Positions 47,978-60,548 of a stretch of 64,000 nt of DNA are shown one piece after another; positions within the stretch are counted from its first letter, which is position 1; each line of letters opens with the position of its first letter. The notes beneath the pieces are model-generated. The model worked only from the letters and a program-made list of their open reading frames with translations. It did not search any database and was not told the origin of the DNA. A program made the translations under genes and the position numbers. The DNA is taken from assembly GCA_033060915.1 (NCBI GenBank), contig CM065377.1:56816683-56880682 (forward strand). The letters are read 5' to 3'. Source of the stretch: Euryodendron excelsum (Eukaryota > Streptophyta > Magnoliopsida > Ericales > Pentaphylacaceae).

Positions 47978-50258
47978 TGTAAGCACTCCATTTTTGACTG
48001 CTCGGCGGTTTACAGTCCGTACAGACTTGTATTCAAGTCAATGCGGACATATTTTGAGTCAAATCAACTTTCCAAGTTTAATCATGTCTATTCATTGTTT
48101 TGTGGGCCCACTAGGCCCAAATAGGAGCAAAGTGATCAAAATGCCCTTGTGGGCGTTGTTCGGTCCAATCCCGTAGGCACGTCTTTCCAAAGACGGTAAG
48201 TCCCCTTTTCATATTCCCATAGTCGCGTCTTTTCGAAGATGGTAAGTCCCCCTTCCAATTCCAATAGGCATGTCTTTCTGAAGACGGTAAATCCCCTTTT
48301 CCAATTGTAATTCCAATCCCTTTCTCGAGAAAGTTGATTCCTCAAGATGGTAAGTTTATCCAATCCAACACGTTTTCCGGAGAAAGTTTCTTCAGCATGG
48401 TAAGTCTCTTTAAACCTGTCGATTGGGACGAGACCCCAAGTCCCCGAGATGGTAGAACGGTCCACCTTTGGCGACTACTAGCCCGCCAATGCAGAAATGT
48501 CCGTTTCGGCAAGCCTTCTGAGAAAGTTGACTTCTCACGCGCTAAGTCCCTTTAGTAGCTTCCCGAGATCAGGCAGTCATGGGAATGATCGCGAACCATC
48601 AGAGTAGCGGAAGTATTCGCAAACATCGCAACCGTTAGAGTAGCGGTAATACTCACAAACATGTCGATATAGGGAATTGCCAACAAACCCCTGTATTACG
48701 AGACTGCCATCAGGGTGGCAGAAACACTCAAAACTCAGGTTAACATCGGTGCTTGCTAGCCCACTTCAGTGAAAAATGACCAAACTGCCCCTAGGACCAT
48801 TTTCTGACACGTTTCTCAAGATGATACGTAAGTCCTCAGAACGATAATTCCACGCTTCCAAGATTATCTTAAAAGCAATCCGACATGATTAGGTGGCTTC
48901 TAGTCAGTTTCGGGCCAATTCTGAGACTTTTTGGTCAAGATGACCATTTTGTTCTTAGGCATCCGAACACCCCGGGGACCACACCGGCTTTGGGTAACAA
49001 ACCGGTAACCTCCTGAGAATGTTTTTTTATAGTATTCCTGACCTTCCTTTATCTTTTCAGATCATTCCGAGTCAGTCCCGATAAACCAGGTGCAAAATGA
49101 CCATTTTGCCCTTGGTGGGTCGGTCGCTTTTTCCAACCACACCGGCTCTAGGTATTAAACCGGTAGCCTTTGGGAACATTCTAAAATAATATTTTCAAAT
49201 CTTGAGTCTTCTTTTGGGATATTCCGGGTCCATCCCGACAGCTTTCTGGCCCGATTGATCGTTTTGCCTCTAATGGCCCGGTCAACCCTTCCAACAATTC
49301 TTGTCATCCTTTTTCAAGGCTAATACCCTTCGGGACCCTATTCTGAGGGTTCTTGTCCCTTTTCAACCTTTCGGGCCATTCCCGGTCCCGTGAAACCTTC
49401 CCGAACCTTCCGGAGTCACTCCTAGTAAAGCTAGGCTAAAAATTGCATGGTAGTCACTAGTACAGGCACCCAAATCTTTATAAGATACGTTGCTTACAGA
49501 CCTTAAAACTTTCCTAACTTACTAGTGGCGCCAAGCCAATATTTGGCCTAACGCCACTGCAATAGGCGCCAGGTCATTCCTTACTCTATAAATACAGAGC
49601 CTCCTCTAGCCTGAAGGAGGTTCGTAAACCCTAGCCTCCTATACACTCATACACTCTCATACACTCATACACTAGCCTCAAACCCTCTATTGAAGGTTTG
49701 GATTGCTACAACTACGAAGCTTTGAAGATTGAAGACAAACTCTTGAAGATTGAAGCGAAGACCGAAGCAAAGCAAGCAAAACAAAGCACGAAAAGCTAAG
49801 CAAAATAAATAAGACACAAGGTAGGCTTTCTCTTTAAGTTTACGCATCCTCCCCCTCTCTTCTCTCTCCTAACCCACTTAGGTTTTCTTCTATTTTAATC
49901 CCCTATCTTCTTTCCCCCTTTCTTTGCATGCTTGCAACAAGGGACTTCCCGGTCCATGTGTAGGATTAGGCTATTGGAAGGTCATGGTGTCGGGGGCTTT
50001 CTTTTAGTCTAACCGGAGACCACGTGGATTCGGACTCCTTAATTATGTGGTGAAGCCTTCAACCTTTTATGTTCACGACCTCAACTTGCATTGTACATAT
50101 CAGGATCATGCATTCTTCTAAACTTGTTTTCAAACTCGTTTTCAAAACTTGCATTAAATTTGTTTTCAAACTTGCATCAAAATCTTCTTTTTCAAAACTT
50201 GTTTCAAAATCACAATTCTAAGGTGATTCTAGCCTTTTCATGGTTAGGGTTGCCTTAG
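47978..50258 (+). mobile_element. 5' LTR (first part) of a plus-strand, pol-less Tat-like element
   Basis: Begins TGTAAGCACTCCATTTTTGA, after the flank GTGGT (47973-47977). It contains degraded CGTTAGAGTAGCGG repeats (48595-48650), 157-bp-type units (48960-49260), GGCGCC hairpins (49527-49573), a TATA box near 49580 and the TACACTCA minisatellite (49645-49675). It is interrupted after CTTAG at 50258 by a solo LTR and resumes at 55636. Confidence 0.85.
49580..49590 (+). promoter_or_regulatory. LTR TATA box
   Basis: CTATAAATACAGAG, a few bases after a decayed GGCGCC hairpin, matching the other LTRs. Confidence 0.65.
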
Positions 50259-50499
50259 TGTAAGCACCCCATTTTTGACCGCTCGGCAGTCTACACTCCG
50301 TCCAGACTTATTTTCAAGTCATTTTGGTCATATTCCTATCGAATCCAATTCTCTAGTTCCAAATTCCGTCTTTCCATCGGTTCGCGGGCCTGTCAGGCCC
50401 AAATAGAGGCAAAATGACCAAAATGCCCTTAGGGGCATTGTCCTTTCTTATTCTAATTCCAGTCCCTCTCTCGAGACAGTTTATTTCTCGAGACGGTCC

Positions 50500-51125
50500 G
50501 AGTAGCAAAACTACTCACAAAACCGTTAGAGTGGCGGAAACACTCACAAAACCGTTAGAGTAGCGGAAGTACTCACAAAACCGTTAGAGTGGCAGAAACA
50601 CTCACAATCCAGGCACGTCTCTTCGGAGACGGTAAGACCCCTTTCCAATCCCACTCTCGAGATAGTTTATTCCTCGAAACGGTTCCAATCCAGGCACCTC
50701 TCTTAGGAGACGGTAAGACCCCTTTCCAATCCCTCTCTCGAGACAGTTTATTCCTCAAGACGGCCCGAGTAGCAAAACTACTCACAAAACCGTTAGAGTA
50801 ACGGAAATACTCACAGAACTGTTAGAGTAGCGGAAATACTCACAAAACCGTTAGAGTAGCGGAAATACTCAACCCCATCCGAGTAGCGGAAATACTCCCA
50901 AATCATCAACCCCGTCCGAGTAGCGGAAATACTCCCAAATCATCAACCCCGTCTGAGTAGCAGAAATACTCAACCCCGTTAGAGTAGTGGAAATACTTCC
51001 AAATCATCAACCTCGTCCGAGTAGCGAAAATACTCAACCCCGTCCGAGTAGCGGAAATACTCACATATCATCAACCTCGTCCGAGTAGCGGAAATGCTCA
51101 CACCGTTAGAGTGGCGGAGACACTC
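50500..51125 (+). repeat. Array of GTTAGAGTAGCGGAAATACTC repeats in the solo LTR
   Basis: About 20 imperfect units of roughly 25-35 bp, with linkers ACAAAACC or AACCCCGTCC; several larger blocks repeat the AGACGGTAAGACCCCTTTCC word (50627, 50711). Confidence 0.85.
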
Positions 51126-51189
51126 AAAACCTAGGTCAACACCCGTGTCTGTTAGCTCACTTCGGTGAAAAATGACCAAACTACCCTTA

Positions 51190-51625
51190 GGACCTTTTCC
51201 GAGACTTTTCGGTCAAGATGACCATTTTGCCCCTAAGCATCCGAATGCCCCGGGAACCACACATGCTCTAGGTATCAAACCGGTAACCTCCTGAGAATAC
51301 TTTTTATAGTGTTCTCAATCTTCCTTTACCTTTTCGGATCATTCCGAGTCAGGTCCGGCCAACCCAGTACAAAATGACCGTTTTGCCCCTGGTGGGCCGG
51401 TTTCCTTTTTCGACCACACCGGCTCTGGGTATCAAACCGGTAACCTCCTGAGAATGCTTCTTGTAGTATTCTTAGCCTTTCCTTATCTTCCCGGATCATT
51501 CCGAGTCAGTTCTGGCCAACCCGGTACAAAATGACCATTTTGCCCCTAGTGGGCCGGTCTCCTTTTCCGATTACGCCGGCTCTGGAAATCAAACCGTCAA
51601 CCTCTGGAAACATTCTAAATAATGT
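51190..51625 (+). repeat. 157-bp tandem repeats in the solo LTR
   Basis: The word TCAAACCGGTAACCTC occurs at 51275 and 51432 and its decayed form TCAAACCGTCAACCTC at 51589: exactly 157 bp apart each time. Flanking text (TTTTGCCCCTAGTGGGCCGG-like) repeats with it. Confidence 0.88.
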
Positions 51626-51995
51626 TTCCAGATCCCCAGTCTTCTTTCGAGACAGTCTGAGTCTGTCCCGGTAGTTTTCCGGTCCGATTGAACGTTTTGC
51701 CCCTAAAGGCCCGGTTAACCTTTCCGACCCACCTTATCATCATTTTTCAAGTCAAATACCTTCAGGACACTATTTTGAGTGTTCCTGCTCCTTTTCGGCC
51801 TTCCGGGTCATTCCCGGCTCCTTCAAATCATTCCCGGACTTTCCGGAGTCACCCCTAGTGAAGCCAGGCTAAAAATTGCATGGTAGTCACTAGTACAGGC
51901 GCCCAAATCTAGTCAAAGATACGTTACTTGCCGACCTTAAATTTTTCCTAATTAAGATAATGGTATCAGATACGTTGGCCAAGCCAAAAAATGAC

Positions 51996-52059
51996 CTGGC
52001 GCCACTCCTAGTGGCGCCAGTGTAAAGTTTGCCCTGGCGCCACTACAACAGGCGCCAGG
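51996..52059. repeat. Two GGCGCC hairpins upstream of the solo-LTR TATA box
   Basis: CTGGCGCCACT...AGTGGCGCCAG (51996-52020) and CCTGGCGCC...GGCGCCAGG (52033-52059). The second ends 12 bp before the TATA box. Confidence 0.85.
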
Positions 52060-52071
52060 TTTGTCCTCCTT

Positions 52072-52080
52072 CTATAAATA
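52072..52080 (+). promoter_or_regulatory. LTR TATA box (solo LTR)
   Basis: CTATAAATA followed by CAGAG. It lies about 1.8 kb into the LTR, leaving an R-U5 of about 3.5 kb. Confidence 0.7.
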
Positions 52081-55000
52081 CAGAGTCTCATTCAACATGA
52101 AAATGGTCTGAAAACTTAACCTAAGAATCCTATATTTCGATATACAGAGCTCGAGCACCTCCTAAACCCTAGCCTCCCTAGGTTTTCCAAACCCTAGCTA
52201 CTATACATAAACCCTAGTCCCCTATACACTTATACACTCCCCTATACACTCATACACTAGCCTTTAACCACTCTTTGAAGACTTAAAGAGCTGCCATCCA
52301 AAGCTAGAAGACAACTCTTGAAGACTGAAGGTGAAGATCAAGAAAAAGACCGAAGACCGAAGACAGCGCGGTGCGTAAAATAAAGAAGACATACGGTAGG
52401 CTTTCTCTTTAATTTTCTGCACTTCCCCTCTCTCTTCTCTCTCCAACCCACTTGGGTTTTCTCTATTTTAATCCCCCATCTCCTTCCCCCCCTTTCTTTG
52501 CATGCTTGAAACAAGGGGACTCCCGGTCCATGTGTAGGATTAGACTATTGGAGAGTCACCGTGTCGGGGGCTTTCTTCTAGTCTAACCAACGACCACGTG
52601 GGTCCGGCCCCCTTGATTATGTGGTGAAGCCTTAGCCTTGTATGTTCACGACCCCAAATTGCATTGTGCATATCATAGTCTTGCATCTTCCAAAAACCGT
52701 TTTCAAAGTTGTTTTCAAAACCGTTTTCAAACTTGTTTTCAAAATTGCATCAAAATCTTTTTTTTCAAAAACTTGTTTTCAAAACCACAATTCTGGGGTG
52801 ATTCTAGCCTTTTCATGGCTGGGGTTGCTTTAGGAAAGTGTTATATAAAAAGTGACCTTTTGGTCTATATTTTCAAACCTTGTTTTCAAAACCACTTTCT
52901 TAAAGTGGTTCTAGCCCTTTTATGGCTAGAATCGCTTTAGGAAAGTGAGATGTTTTTATACTTTCCAAAAACTCTCTCTTCAAAAATCTCTTCCTAAAAA
53001 TCTCTTTTTCAACATACTTTCCTAAAACTCCCCTCTTCAAAATTGTTTTCAAAAACTCCCTTTCAAATTCTATTTTTCAAAATTCTCTTTTTCAACTCCT
53101 CTCCAAAACTCTCCCTCCTAAAAATTCACTTTCTAAAAACACTCCCTAGATTCACCTTCCAAAAAACTCTCTCCAAAAATCTTTATAAAAAAAAAAAAAA
53201 AACTCTCTTTCCAAAATCTTCCTTCTAGAAAACTCTCCTGTCTAGGATTTCCTTTCAAAATCTTTGTTTCCAAAAACACAATTTCCAAAACTCCTTTTCT
53301 TTAAAAATTTCTTTCCAAAAACTATCCTTTCTAAAATTCTTCCCTCTAGAAACTCCTCTTTAGGTTTTCCTTCCAAAGTCTTCATTTCCAAAAACGTACT
53401 TTCCAAAAATCCTCTTTCCTTAGAGCCCAAGTCAAGCCCTAGAGCTAACCATTAGGAAACCCTAATTTTCTTTCCAAAAACATGGTTTTCAAATTTTGCC
53501 CCAAACCTAGGTTTTTAAAACCTCTTGTTTTCTACATCAAAACTATACATGTTTCCAAAACCTATTTTCTACGTCAAAACTACAATATTCCAAATCTAGG
53601 GTTTTTAGAATCTCCTTTCTAAATCTTTACCAAATCCTATCTTCCCTTTAGGAAACCAAATCAAATCTCCCCGTTTAGGAAACTAGATCCCGTCCTCCGT
53701 TTTTGGAAACAAAATCCAACCTTTCACTTTTAGAAACCAAATCCAATCCTTTCTTAATCCAAACCTTTCTTAATTCAATTTCTTCCTAAACCATAAGTTT
53801 CCTAAACCTAAACTTTAAACCTTTCCTTAAGTTTCAAAATCCAACTCCTCCCTAATTCAAATCCTTCTTAATCCTTCCACTTTCCTAAATCTTAAGTTTC
53901 CAAAACTTGAACATAAAAATCTTTCCTAAATTTTAAAACTCAACTTTCAAATCTTTCCTAATTCTACCCTCTTTTCAAATCTTAACTTTTTAAACCTAAG
54001 TTTTCAAACCTTTCCTAAACACAAGCCTTTCCTAATTTCAAGACTTTCTAAAATTCAAACTCTAAAACTTTCTAAATTTCAAATCTTTCTAAAGTTCTAA
54101 GCTTCCTAAATTCAAAACTTTCTTAAGTTAAATCTTTCTAAGCCCTAAAACTTTCTAAATTCTAAACTCTCTTAAACTTCAAATCTTTTCAAATCTAAGG
54201 CTTTTCTAAACTCAAAACTTTCTTAATTCAAACATTTCCTAAATTGAAAACTTTTCTTTTTCAAACCTTTCCTAAAACAAAACTTTCTTATTTTCAAAAC
54301 TTCCTTGTTTTCAAAACTTTCCAAATTCAAAACTTCCCTTTTTCAAACATTTCCAAATTCAAAACTTTCTTAATTCAAAACTTTCCTAATTCTAACCTTT
54401 CCTAATTCCAAAACTTTTTGAAAATAAAACTTTCCTAATTTCAAAACTTTTCTAAACCTAAAACTTTCCTAATTTCAAACTTTCCAAAAACGACACTTTC
54501 CTAATTCGAAACTTTCCTAATTTTTTCCTAAATTTCAAGTTTCCAAATCTTTCAAGATCTTTCTAAATCCAACATTCCAATCTAATCTTTCTTAATCTCA
54601 AGTCTTTCCTAGGTCTCATCTTTCTTAAGTCTAGGTTTTCTAAACCTCCATCTTTCCAAAACTAAGTCTTTCCAAAATCAAAATTTTCCAAATCAAAGTC
54701 CAATATTTTCAATTTCAATTTCCAATCTCCTCTTCTAATTTCAAGTCAAATTCAATTTTCAATTCAATCTCTTTTCAAATTAAACCTTCTATTTTCAATC
54801 GGACTCCGGTTCGAACTACGACTGACCTGATTCCCCCAAAGGGATACGTAGGCAATCTTCATAGGTGCGGTCACAACACTTTTCAAACTTTCAATTCCAC
54901 CCTCATGGGTGCGGTTTCCAAAATCTTTCCAAATTTCAAATTCCAATTTCAAAATTTCTATTTTCAAACTTCTATTTTCAATTTTCAAACTTTCCAATTT

Positions 55001-55635
55001 CAATTCTATTTCTTCAAATCTATTTTCAAATCAAACCAATTTCTTTTCAAATCAATTTTTATTTTTCAATTCTCTCATCTTGCACGTGCATATCATGCAT
55101 CATATTAGTTTCGTTTTAAACATTCTTTTTCAAAGTAAATAGGGTTGAATTATAGTTAATTAAAGACTCTCATAGGTAAATCTAGGGTAAATTGACATGT
55201 AGGTACCGAAAGGGCGGGGTAGGATGATAGCTTAGTGCATCTTCTCTACACGTAACCAACCTCCGAACTTAGAATCACTGATTTCAAAGACCAAAAGGAG
55301 TTATTTTTCAAAAAGGGCTAAATGTTTTCCAAAGGTTGCCAAACAACCTGTTTTTCTTAAAAACCCTCTCTTGAGGAGATATTTTCAAATCGTTTTCCAA
55401 AAACCCTAAGTGTAGTTTTTGGATTATGCTTAGTTTTTAGGTGACCTAACTCACCTTAATTAAGTTAGGTGGCGACTCCAAATGTTTTTCAAAAGCCCTT
55501 TATTCAAACCTGTTTTCAATTCAAACCTAATCGCACTCATTCTTCTAGGAGGGTGAGTTCTAACGAGAGAGTACAGCATTTTTCCCGCTTGAGTGAGTAT
55601 TCCTCGAGTGCAAAAAATCTGGGCGCGACACTTAG

Positions 55636-57774
55636 GAAAGTGTTACATTTAAAGTGACCAATATGGTCCATATTTTCAAAACATTGTTGTTTTCAAAACC
55701 ACTATCTTAAAGTGTTTCTAACCTTTTTATGGTTAGAATTGCTTTAGGAAAGTGAGATATTTTATATACTTTCTAAAAAATCTGCTTCTAAAAATCTCTT
55801 TTTCAACATGCTTTCCATAAACTCTCTTTAAATTCCTTTCCAAAATTGTTTTCAAAAACTCCCTCCAAAAATTGATTTTTCAAAAACTCATTTTCAACTC
55901 CTTTCCGAAAAAACTCTTTTCAAAATTCCTTTCCAAAAACACTCCCTAGGTGTCCTTCTTAGAAAACTCTCTCTCTAAATCTCTTTCCTAAAAGCTTCTT
56001 CCAAAGTCTTCTTTCTAAATCTCCCCTCAAATTCACTTTCTAAAAACTCTTCTCTAGGATTTGATTCCAAAAATCTCTTTTTCTAAAAGCTCACTTTCCA
56101 AAAATCTCTTTTCTTAGAGTCCAAGTTATGCCCTAGAGCCAACGATTAGGAAACCCTAATTTTCCTTCCCAAAAACATGATTTTCAATCCCTTATTTTGG
56201 CCTCAAAACCTAGGTTTTCAAAACCTCTTATTTTCTACATCAAATCTATAGTCTTCCAAATCCATGTCAAATCAAATCTTCTTTTTAGGAAACCAAATTC
56301 AGTCTTCCCTTTAGGAAGCCAAATCCAATCTCCCTTTAGGAAACTAGATACAATTCTCCGTTTTTAGAAACAAAATCAAACACCTCTTTTAGAAACAAAA
56401 TCTAATCCCTTGTTTAGGAAATATGAACCTCCATCCTTCCTAGTCTAAATCTTTCCTAATTCAAGTCCTTTCCTAATTCCACCATTTCCAAATCTTAACT
56501 TTCCAAATCTAACTTTTCAAATCTTTCTAAACTTCTAAGCTTTCTAAATTTCAAATCCTTCCAAGTTCAAAACTTTCTTAAGTTGAAATTTCTAAATTCT
56601 AAACTTTCTAACTTTCAAATCTTTCTTAAATCAAAACTTTCTTATTTCAAAACATTCCCAAATTGGAACTTTCCTGTTTTAAACTTTCCTAAAATGACAC
56701 TTTTCCTATTTTGAAACTTCCCTAAATCGAGACTTTCCTAATTCGAACCTTTTCTAAATCTAATCTTTCTTTAATTCTCCACGTCCAACACTCAAGTCAA
56801 ATATTTTCTTAACTCTCAAGTCTTTCCTAAATCCTGTCTTTCCTAAGTCTAGGTTTCTTAAACCTCAATATTTCCAAAACAAGTCCAATCTTCTCAATTC
56901 CAATTTTCAATCTTCTATTCTAAGTTCAAATCACAAACTTTTTCAAATCTATTTTCTATTGGACTCTTATCCGAACTACAACAAACCTGATTCCTCCAAA
57001 AGAGTACGTAGGCAACCCTCATGGGTGCGGTCACAATTTCTTTCAAATCTCTAATTCTACAATCTTCTTCAAACTCCCAATTTCCGAATCTCTTCCAAAT
57101 TTCTATTTTCAAATTTCTATTTCCAATTTCTAATTTTTCCAATTTCAAATCTATCTTTTCAAATTTCTTTAGATCAAATCAATTTCTTTTCAAATCTGTT
57201 TCCAAATCAATTTTCCAACTCCCTTTTTCTTGCACTTACATCTTACGCATCATTCTTTTCAAAATCTTTTTCTAAAGTGGATAGGATTGAACATTTGTTA
57301 GTTGAAGACTCTCATAGGTGAATCTAGGGTAAATAGACATGTAGGTACCACAAGGGCGGGGTAGGGTGATGACTTAGTGCGTCTTCCCTACACGTAACCA
57401 ACCTCCGAACCTAGGATCACTGTTTTTAAAGACCGAAATGGAGTTTATTTTCAAAAAAAGGGCTTAAATGTTTTCCAAAGGTTGCCAAACAATCATTTTC
57501 TTAAAAACCCTCTCTTAAGGAGGTATTTTCAAAATCGTTTTCAAAAACCCTAAGTGTAGTTTTCGGATTATGCTTAGTTTTTAGGTGACCTAACTCAGCT
57601 TAATCAAGTTAAATGGTGACCCCAAACTTTTTTCAAAAGCCCTTTATTCAAATTAATTTTCAATTCAAACCTAGTCACACTCATTCTTCTAGGAGGGTGA
57701 GTACTAATGAGAGAGTACAGTATTTTTTTCACTTGTGTGTGTATTCCTCGAGTGCGAAAAATCTGGGTGCGACA
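55636..57774 (+). mobile_element. 5' LTR (second part) of the plus-strand element
   Basis: Resumes with GAAAGTGTTACATTTAAAGT directly after the second CTTAG, carries the G-poor tract (55770-56960) and ends CTGGGTGCGACA at 57774, two bases before the primer binding site. Without the solo LTR this LTR is about 4.4 kb. Confidence 0.88.
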
Positions 57775-57776
57775 GC

Positions 57777-57794
57777 TGGCGACTCCACTGGGGA
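57777..57794 (+). other. Primer binding site of the plus-strand element
   Basis: TGGCGACTCCACTGGGGA, identical to that of the minus-strand copy (34611-34628). Confidence 0.85.
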
Positions 57795-59229
57795 CACTTA
57801 GAGGATTAGGCTGTAGTCATGTCTCTTTACCCTTCACCCATGTAGAGTCTTCAATTAACTTGTTCAATCCTATTCACTTTAAATTTTCAAAACCAAATTT
57901 TCAAAATTGTTTTCACAAAAAAACATACATTTATTCATATTATCTTGTATTAAGTTTGTCATCCACATACTAACTCTTGCATCTTTGTTTTGTAGGTGTG
58001 CTTTTTGTTTAAATTTTATTAACTGCTATGCATGAATGTGATGAACAGGATGGATGGGAGTTGTTGGGCTCTTTTCTCCGCTTTCAAAAATCACACACAC
58101 ACACACACTGCATGTACACCTGCATTCTGCATACTTGCATTTTTACCTTGATATGACCTTTCTAGTTAGAAAAGGGGAACGGTATATTGCTTGTGGGCAA
58201 GATGCTATGTCAGTTTCTTCGCCTACGGCCTCTTGATGGTTCCCTTACGCGGATCACGAACCAATCATAGCACCACCTTGGGGAGTGGGCCTAGGTTTGA
58301 AGATCCGGGGACCGAGCCTTTTTAGAACGCATTAGTCAACCCTCAACCTCATACTCATATAGACACCATGCATAGCCGAACCTCTGTCGGATTTAAGACA
58401 TGCGCACCGTTTTTAAAACCATGGAGGAAAGGGCGACCGCTCTTACTTTCATTTATACCTGTCTATTCCTGTAATTATAATGACTGTATTCTTACTATTA
58501 TAATGTCTGTCTAACTGCTCATACATGCATATGTACTTCAACTCTATTCTCTCTCCTTACACTCTATGCATCCATTTTAATGCATTCCATATTCCATGTC
58601 AAGACGAGAGTTCCAAGTAATTCAAGTCACTGTATTTTCACGCATATGATCAACCCATTGAGAGTGACACTTAGTTCACTCTCCCTTGCATTAAACCTAC
58701 CTAAACCCTAAGGGTTCTCACGTAACCCTAAGGACTCATGGCATGCACATCAATTCATTCCATAAGAAGGGCCCCAATCCCTTTATGCTCACAGAGATAG
58801 GATTGCTAAGAAGAAAATGGGCAATCGATCAACAAGGTCTCTTAGCGACCTCCTCGACATTGAATCCAACGAAGGCGAATCCGAAGACTCAAGAGTAGTT
58901 TAGGTTTTCCTTTGTAAAACTAGATAGGTGTAACCCCAAGGGAAAATATTCCCCCTCCCCCTGTTGAAATGTATTTTAATTCTTTTGTATCTTAAACCCA
59001 AAGTTAAAATGTATTTCTTTATTTTCCTCAAGCAAATGGATGGATGAATATATGAATGGATGGGCTTCCCACTTTGACAGTAAGGTATCCGCATACAGGG
59101 GCAAATCCCCTATCTCCAAAAGTGAGCCAATACACCATGTGTAGTTTCCCTCTCCAAGAGGGGCACCCTAGAGCATGCATTGCATAAAGACTTGTCAAGA
59201 TAAAACACTAACTCTTTTCCTTTGTTGGT
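57795..59229 (+). other. 5' leader of the plus-strand element
   Basis: Collinear with the reverse complement of 33166-34610, for example the CCGAACCTCTG and CACCTTGGGGAGTGGGCCTA words. It includes a short reading frame, listed separately, and a CA microsatellite (58092-58109). Nothing else coding. Confidence 0.6.
58817..58903 (+). CDS. Short ORF (28 aa) shared by both element leaders
   Basis: MGNRSTRSLSDLLDIESNEG and then ESEDSRVV-stop. The same frame, stop and most residues occur in the other copy (about 33620-33532), but without the ATG there. Open frame continues upstream (HRDRIAKKK before the ATG in this copy, HGDRVAKKT in the other), so it is more likely the C-terminal end of a larger former ORF than a peptide gene. 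Function unknown. Confidence 0.35.
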   Translation: MGNRSTRSLSDLLDIESNEGESEDSRVV

Positions 59230-60548
59230 TTCAGGTACCTCTCCTCATCCCCCCATCGTTACAGGCCAAAAGCTCAGAAACACCCATGTAATTACTCACT
59301 CTCGATACCTTAACTCTACTACTAGCGGAGACGAGAGGAGTTAGACATAGGATGACCAAAATGGAAGGCATACTCTCTTTACTCTTATCTCATGCAACCC
59401 ATGAGCAAGTAGAGTCCTCGCAAGCCCAAACCCATGATGGATGAAAAAGGATGAAGAAGGAAGACCAAGACTATGCCTCGACCATTGCTTACCAACAACC
59501 TCCCTAGGCCGAGGGCCTTGCTCGGATGCCTTCCAAACCAACCTCTAACCAAACCCATGGATTATATAATCTCTCTTACGGATACCAACCCCACCCATTT
59601 GGCCCTGTCACCGAAACTTATCCTATTTTGAAACATAAAATCTGAAGCCCTTTCAATTCCTGAACCATCAACCCGGTTTTAACCTCACCAAAGCTCGGTT
59701 CCCAATCATCAAAAACATCTGCAACACCTTCTCGGCCTAGACAAACAAGTGGAAAAAAGCGGACATTTACTAAACTCGCGTGTTCATAGACCACGGCCTA
59801 TTTTGGTCTCTTAGCAGCCGGATATCTGAAGCCTATACCTGCTTGACCCCAACCCAATCCTCTGCCTCATTACTTTGAATTTGTAGCAACCTGTAAGTAC
59901 TATTCGGGCGGCCAAGGACATGACACTGAAGATTGTTTAACCCCTAAGCATAAGATTCAAGACCTGATAGATAACAGGATCATTGGCTTACGACCAGCAA
60001 ATCCTTCTCCAAACGGCACTACGGATCCTCCGCTAGACCACACCGTCAACGTCATTACAAAATTTGGTAATAACAAGGTTTGTTTTGCTGCATGCCAAGA
60101 GATATATTACAAGGGAGGGAAGGAAATGGAATGAGAAGATATGAAGTAATGTCATGCCTGGTTACGGTCTAACCCTGATAAAATGCCAGTCCCCAAAGAC
60201 GAACTCACATATGAATCTGTGAAGAAAATTGACCAGGAGCTGTCCAAACTCAGTGATAAGAATCTCCAATTGTGTACACCTGAAGAACACCGAGCCATGG
60301 TTGGACGCCAGAGTGAAAAACCCCGGGCTTGTCCTATCAAGCTGGAAGAAGACGAGTCGCCTAACTGGTTTGTTAGAGAAACTACGGAGCAAACAAATGA
60401 AGGTAAGACGGTCAAGAAAGCTAACAATTACATCATCACCGCCAACTCACCAAGAACTCCGGGAGAAGCATCTACCTGTCCTGCCTTGGCTGAAGGTCTC
60501 AACCATGGATGGAATCCTGATATGGGCATTATGCCAAAGCCCTATTGA
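59230..60548 (+). pseudogene. gag: Tat/Ogre-like gag, heavily degenerate
   Basis: Pieces of gag in shifting frames. AGYLKPIPA-like text near 59816 is the proline-rich linker of Tat gag proteins. The zinc knuckle TCKYYSGGQGHDTEDC is at about 59889-59937 (one His replaced by Tyr), followed by KHKIQDLIDNRIIGLRP. After a stop region a frame runs 60183-60548 and ends GIMPKPY, matching GIVPRPY of the other copy. The capsid domain is barely recognisable, with many stops and deletions. No protease or RT follows. Confidence 0.7.

Larger units (their letters stand above)
50259..55630 (+). mobile_element. Solo LTR (5.37 kb) nested in an LTR of the same family
   Basis: Starts TGTAAGCACCCCATTTTTGA, ends GGGCGCGACA, and is flanked on both sides by CTTAG (50254-50258 and 55631-55635). 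Removing it restores TTGCCTTAGGAAAGTGTTAC, the expected LTR text (compare 52818-52840). No internal sequence remains, so it arose by recombination between two LTRs of a former element. It is the best-preserved LTR in the window and serves as reference for the others. Confidence 0.92.

Noticed and set aside
52160..52260. AAACCCTA words suggesting telomeric DNA
   Set aside because: Only scattered telobox-like words in LTR leader DNA, not a tandem telomere array.
58092..58109. CA repeat in the leader as a regulatory site
   Set aside because: Simple microsatellite; the other copy has a TG run at the same place but nothing further supports a function.
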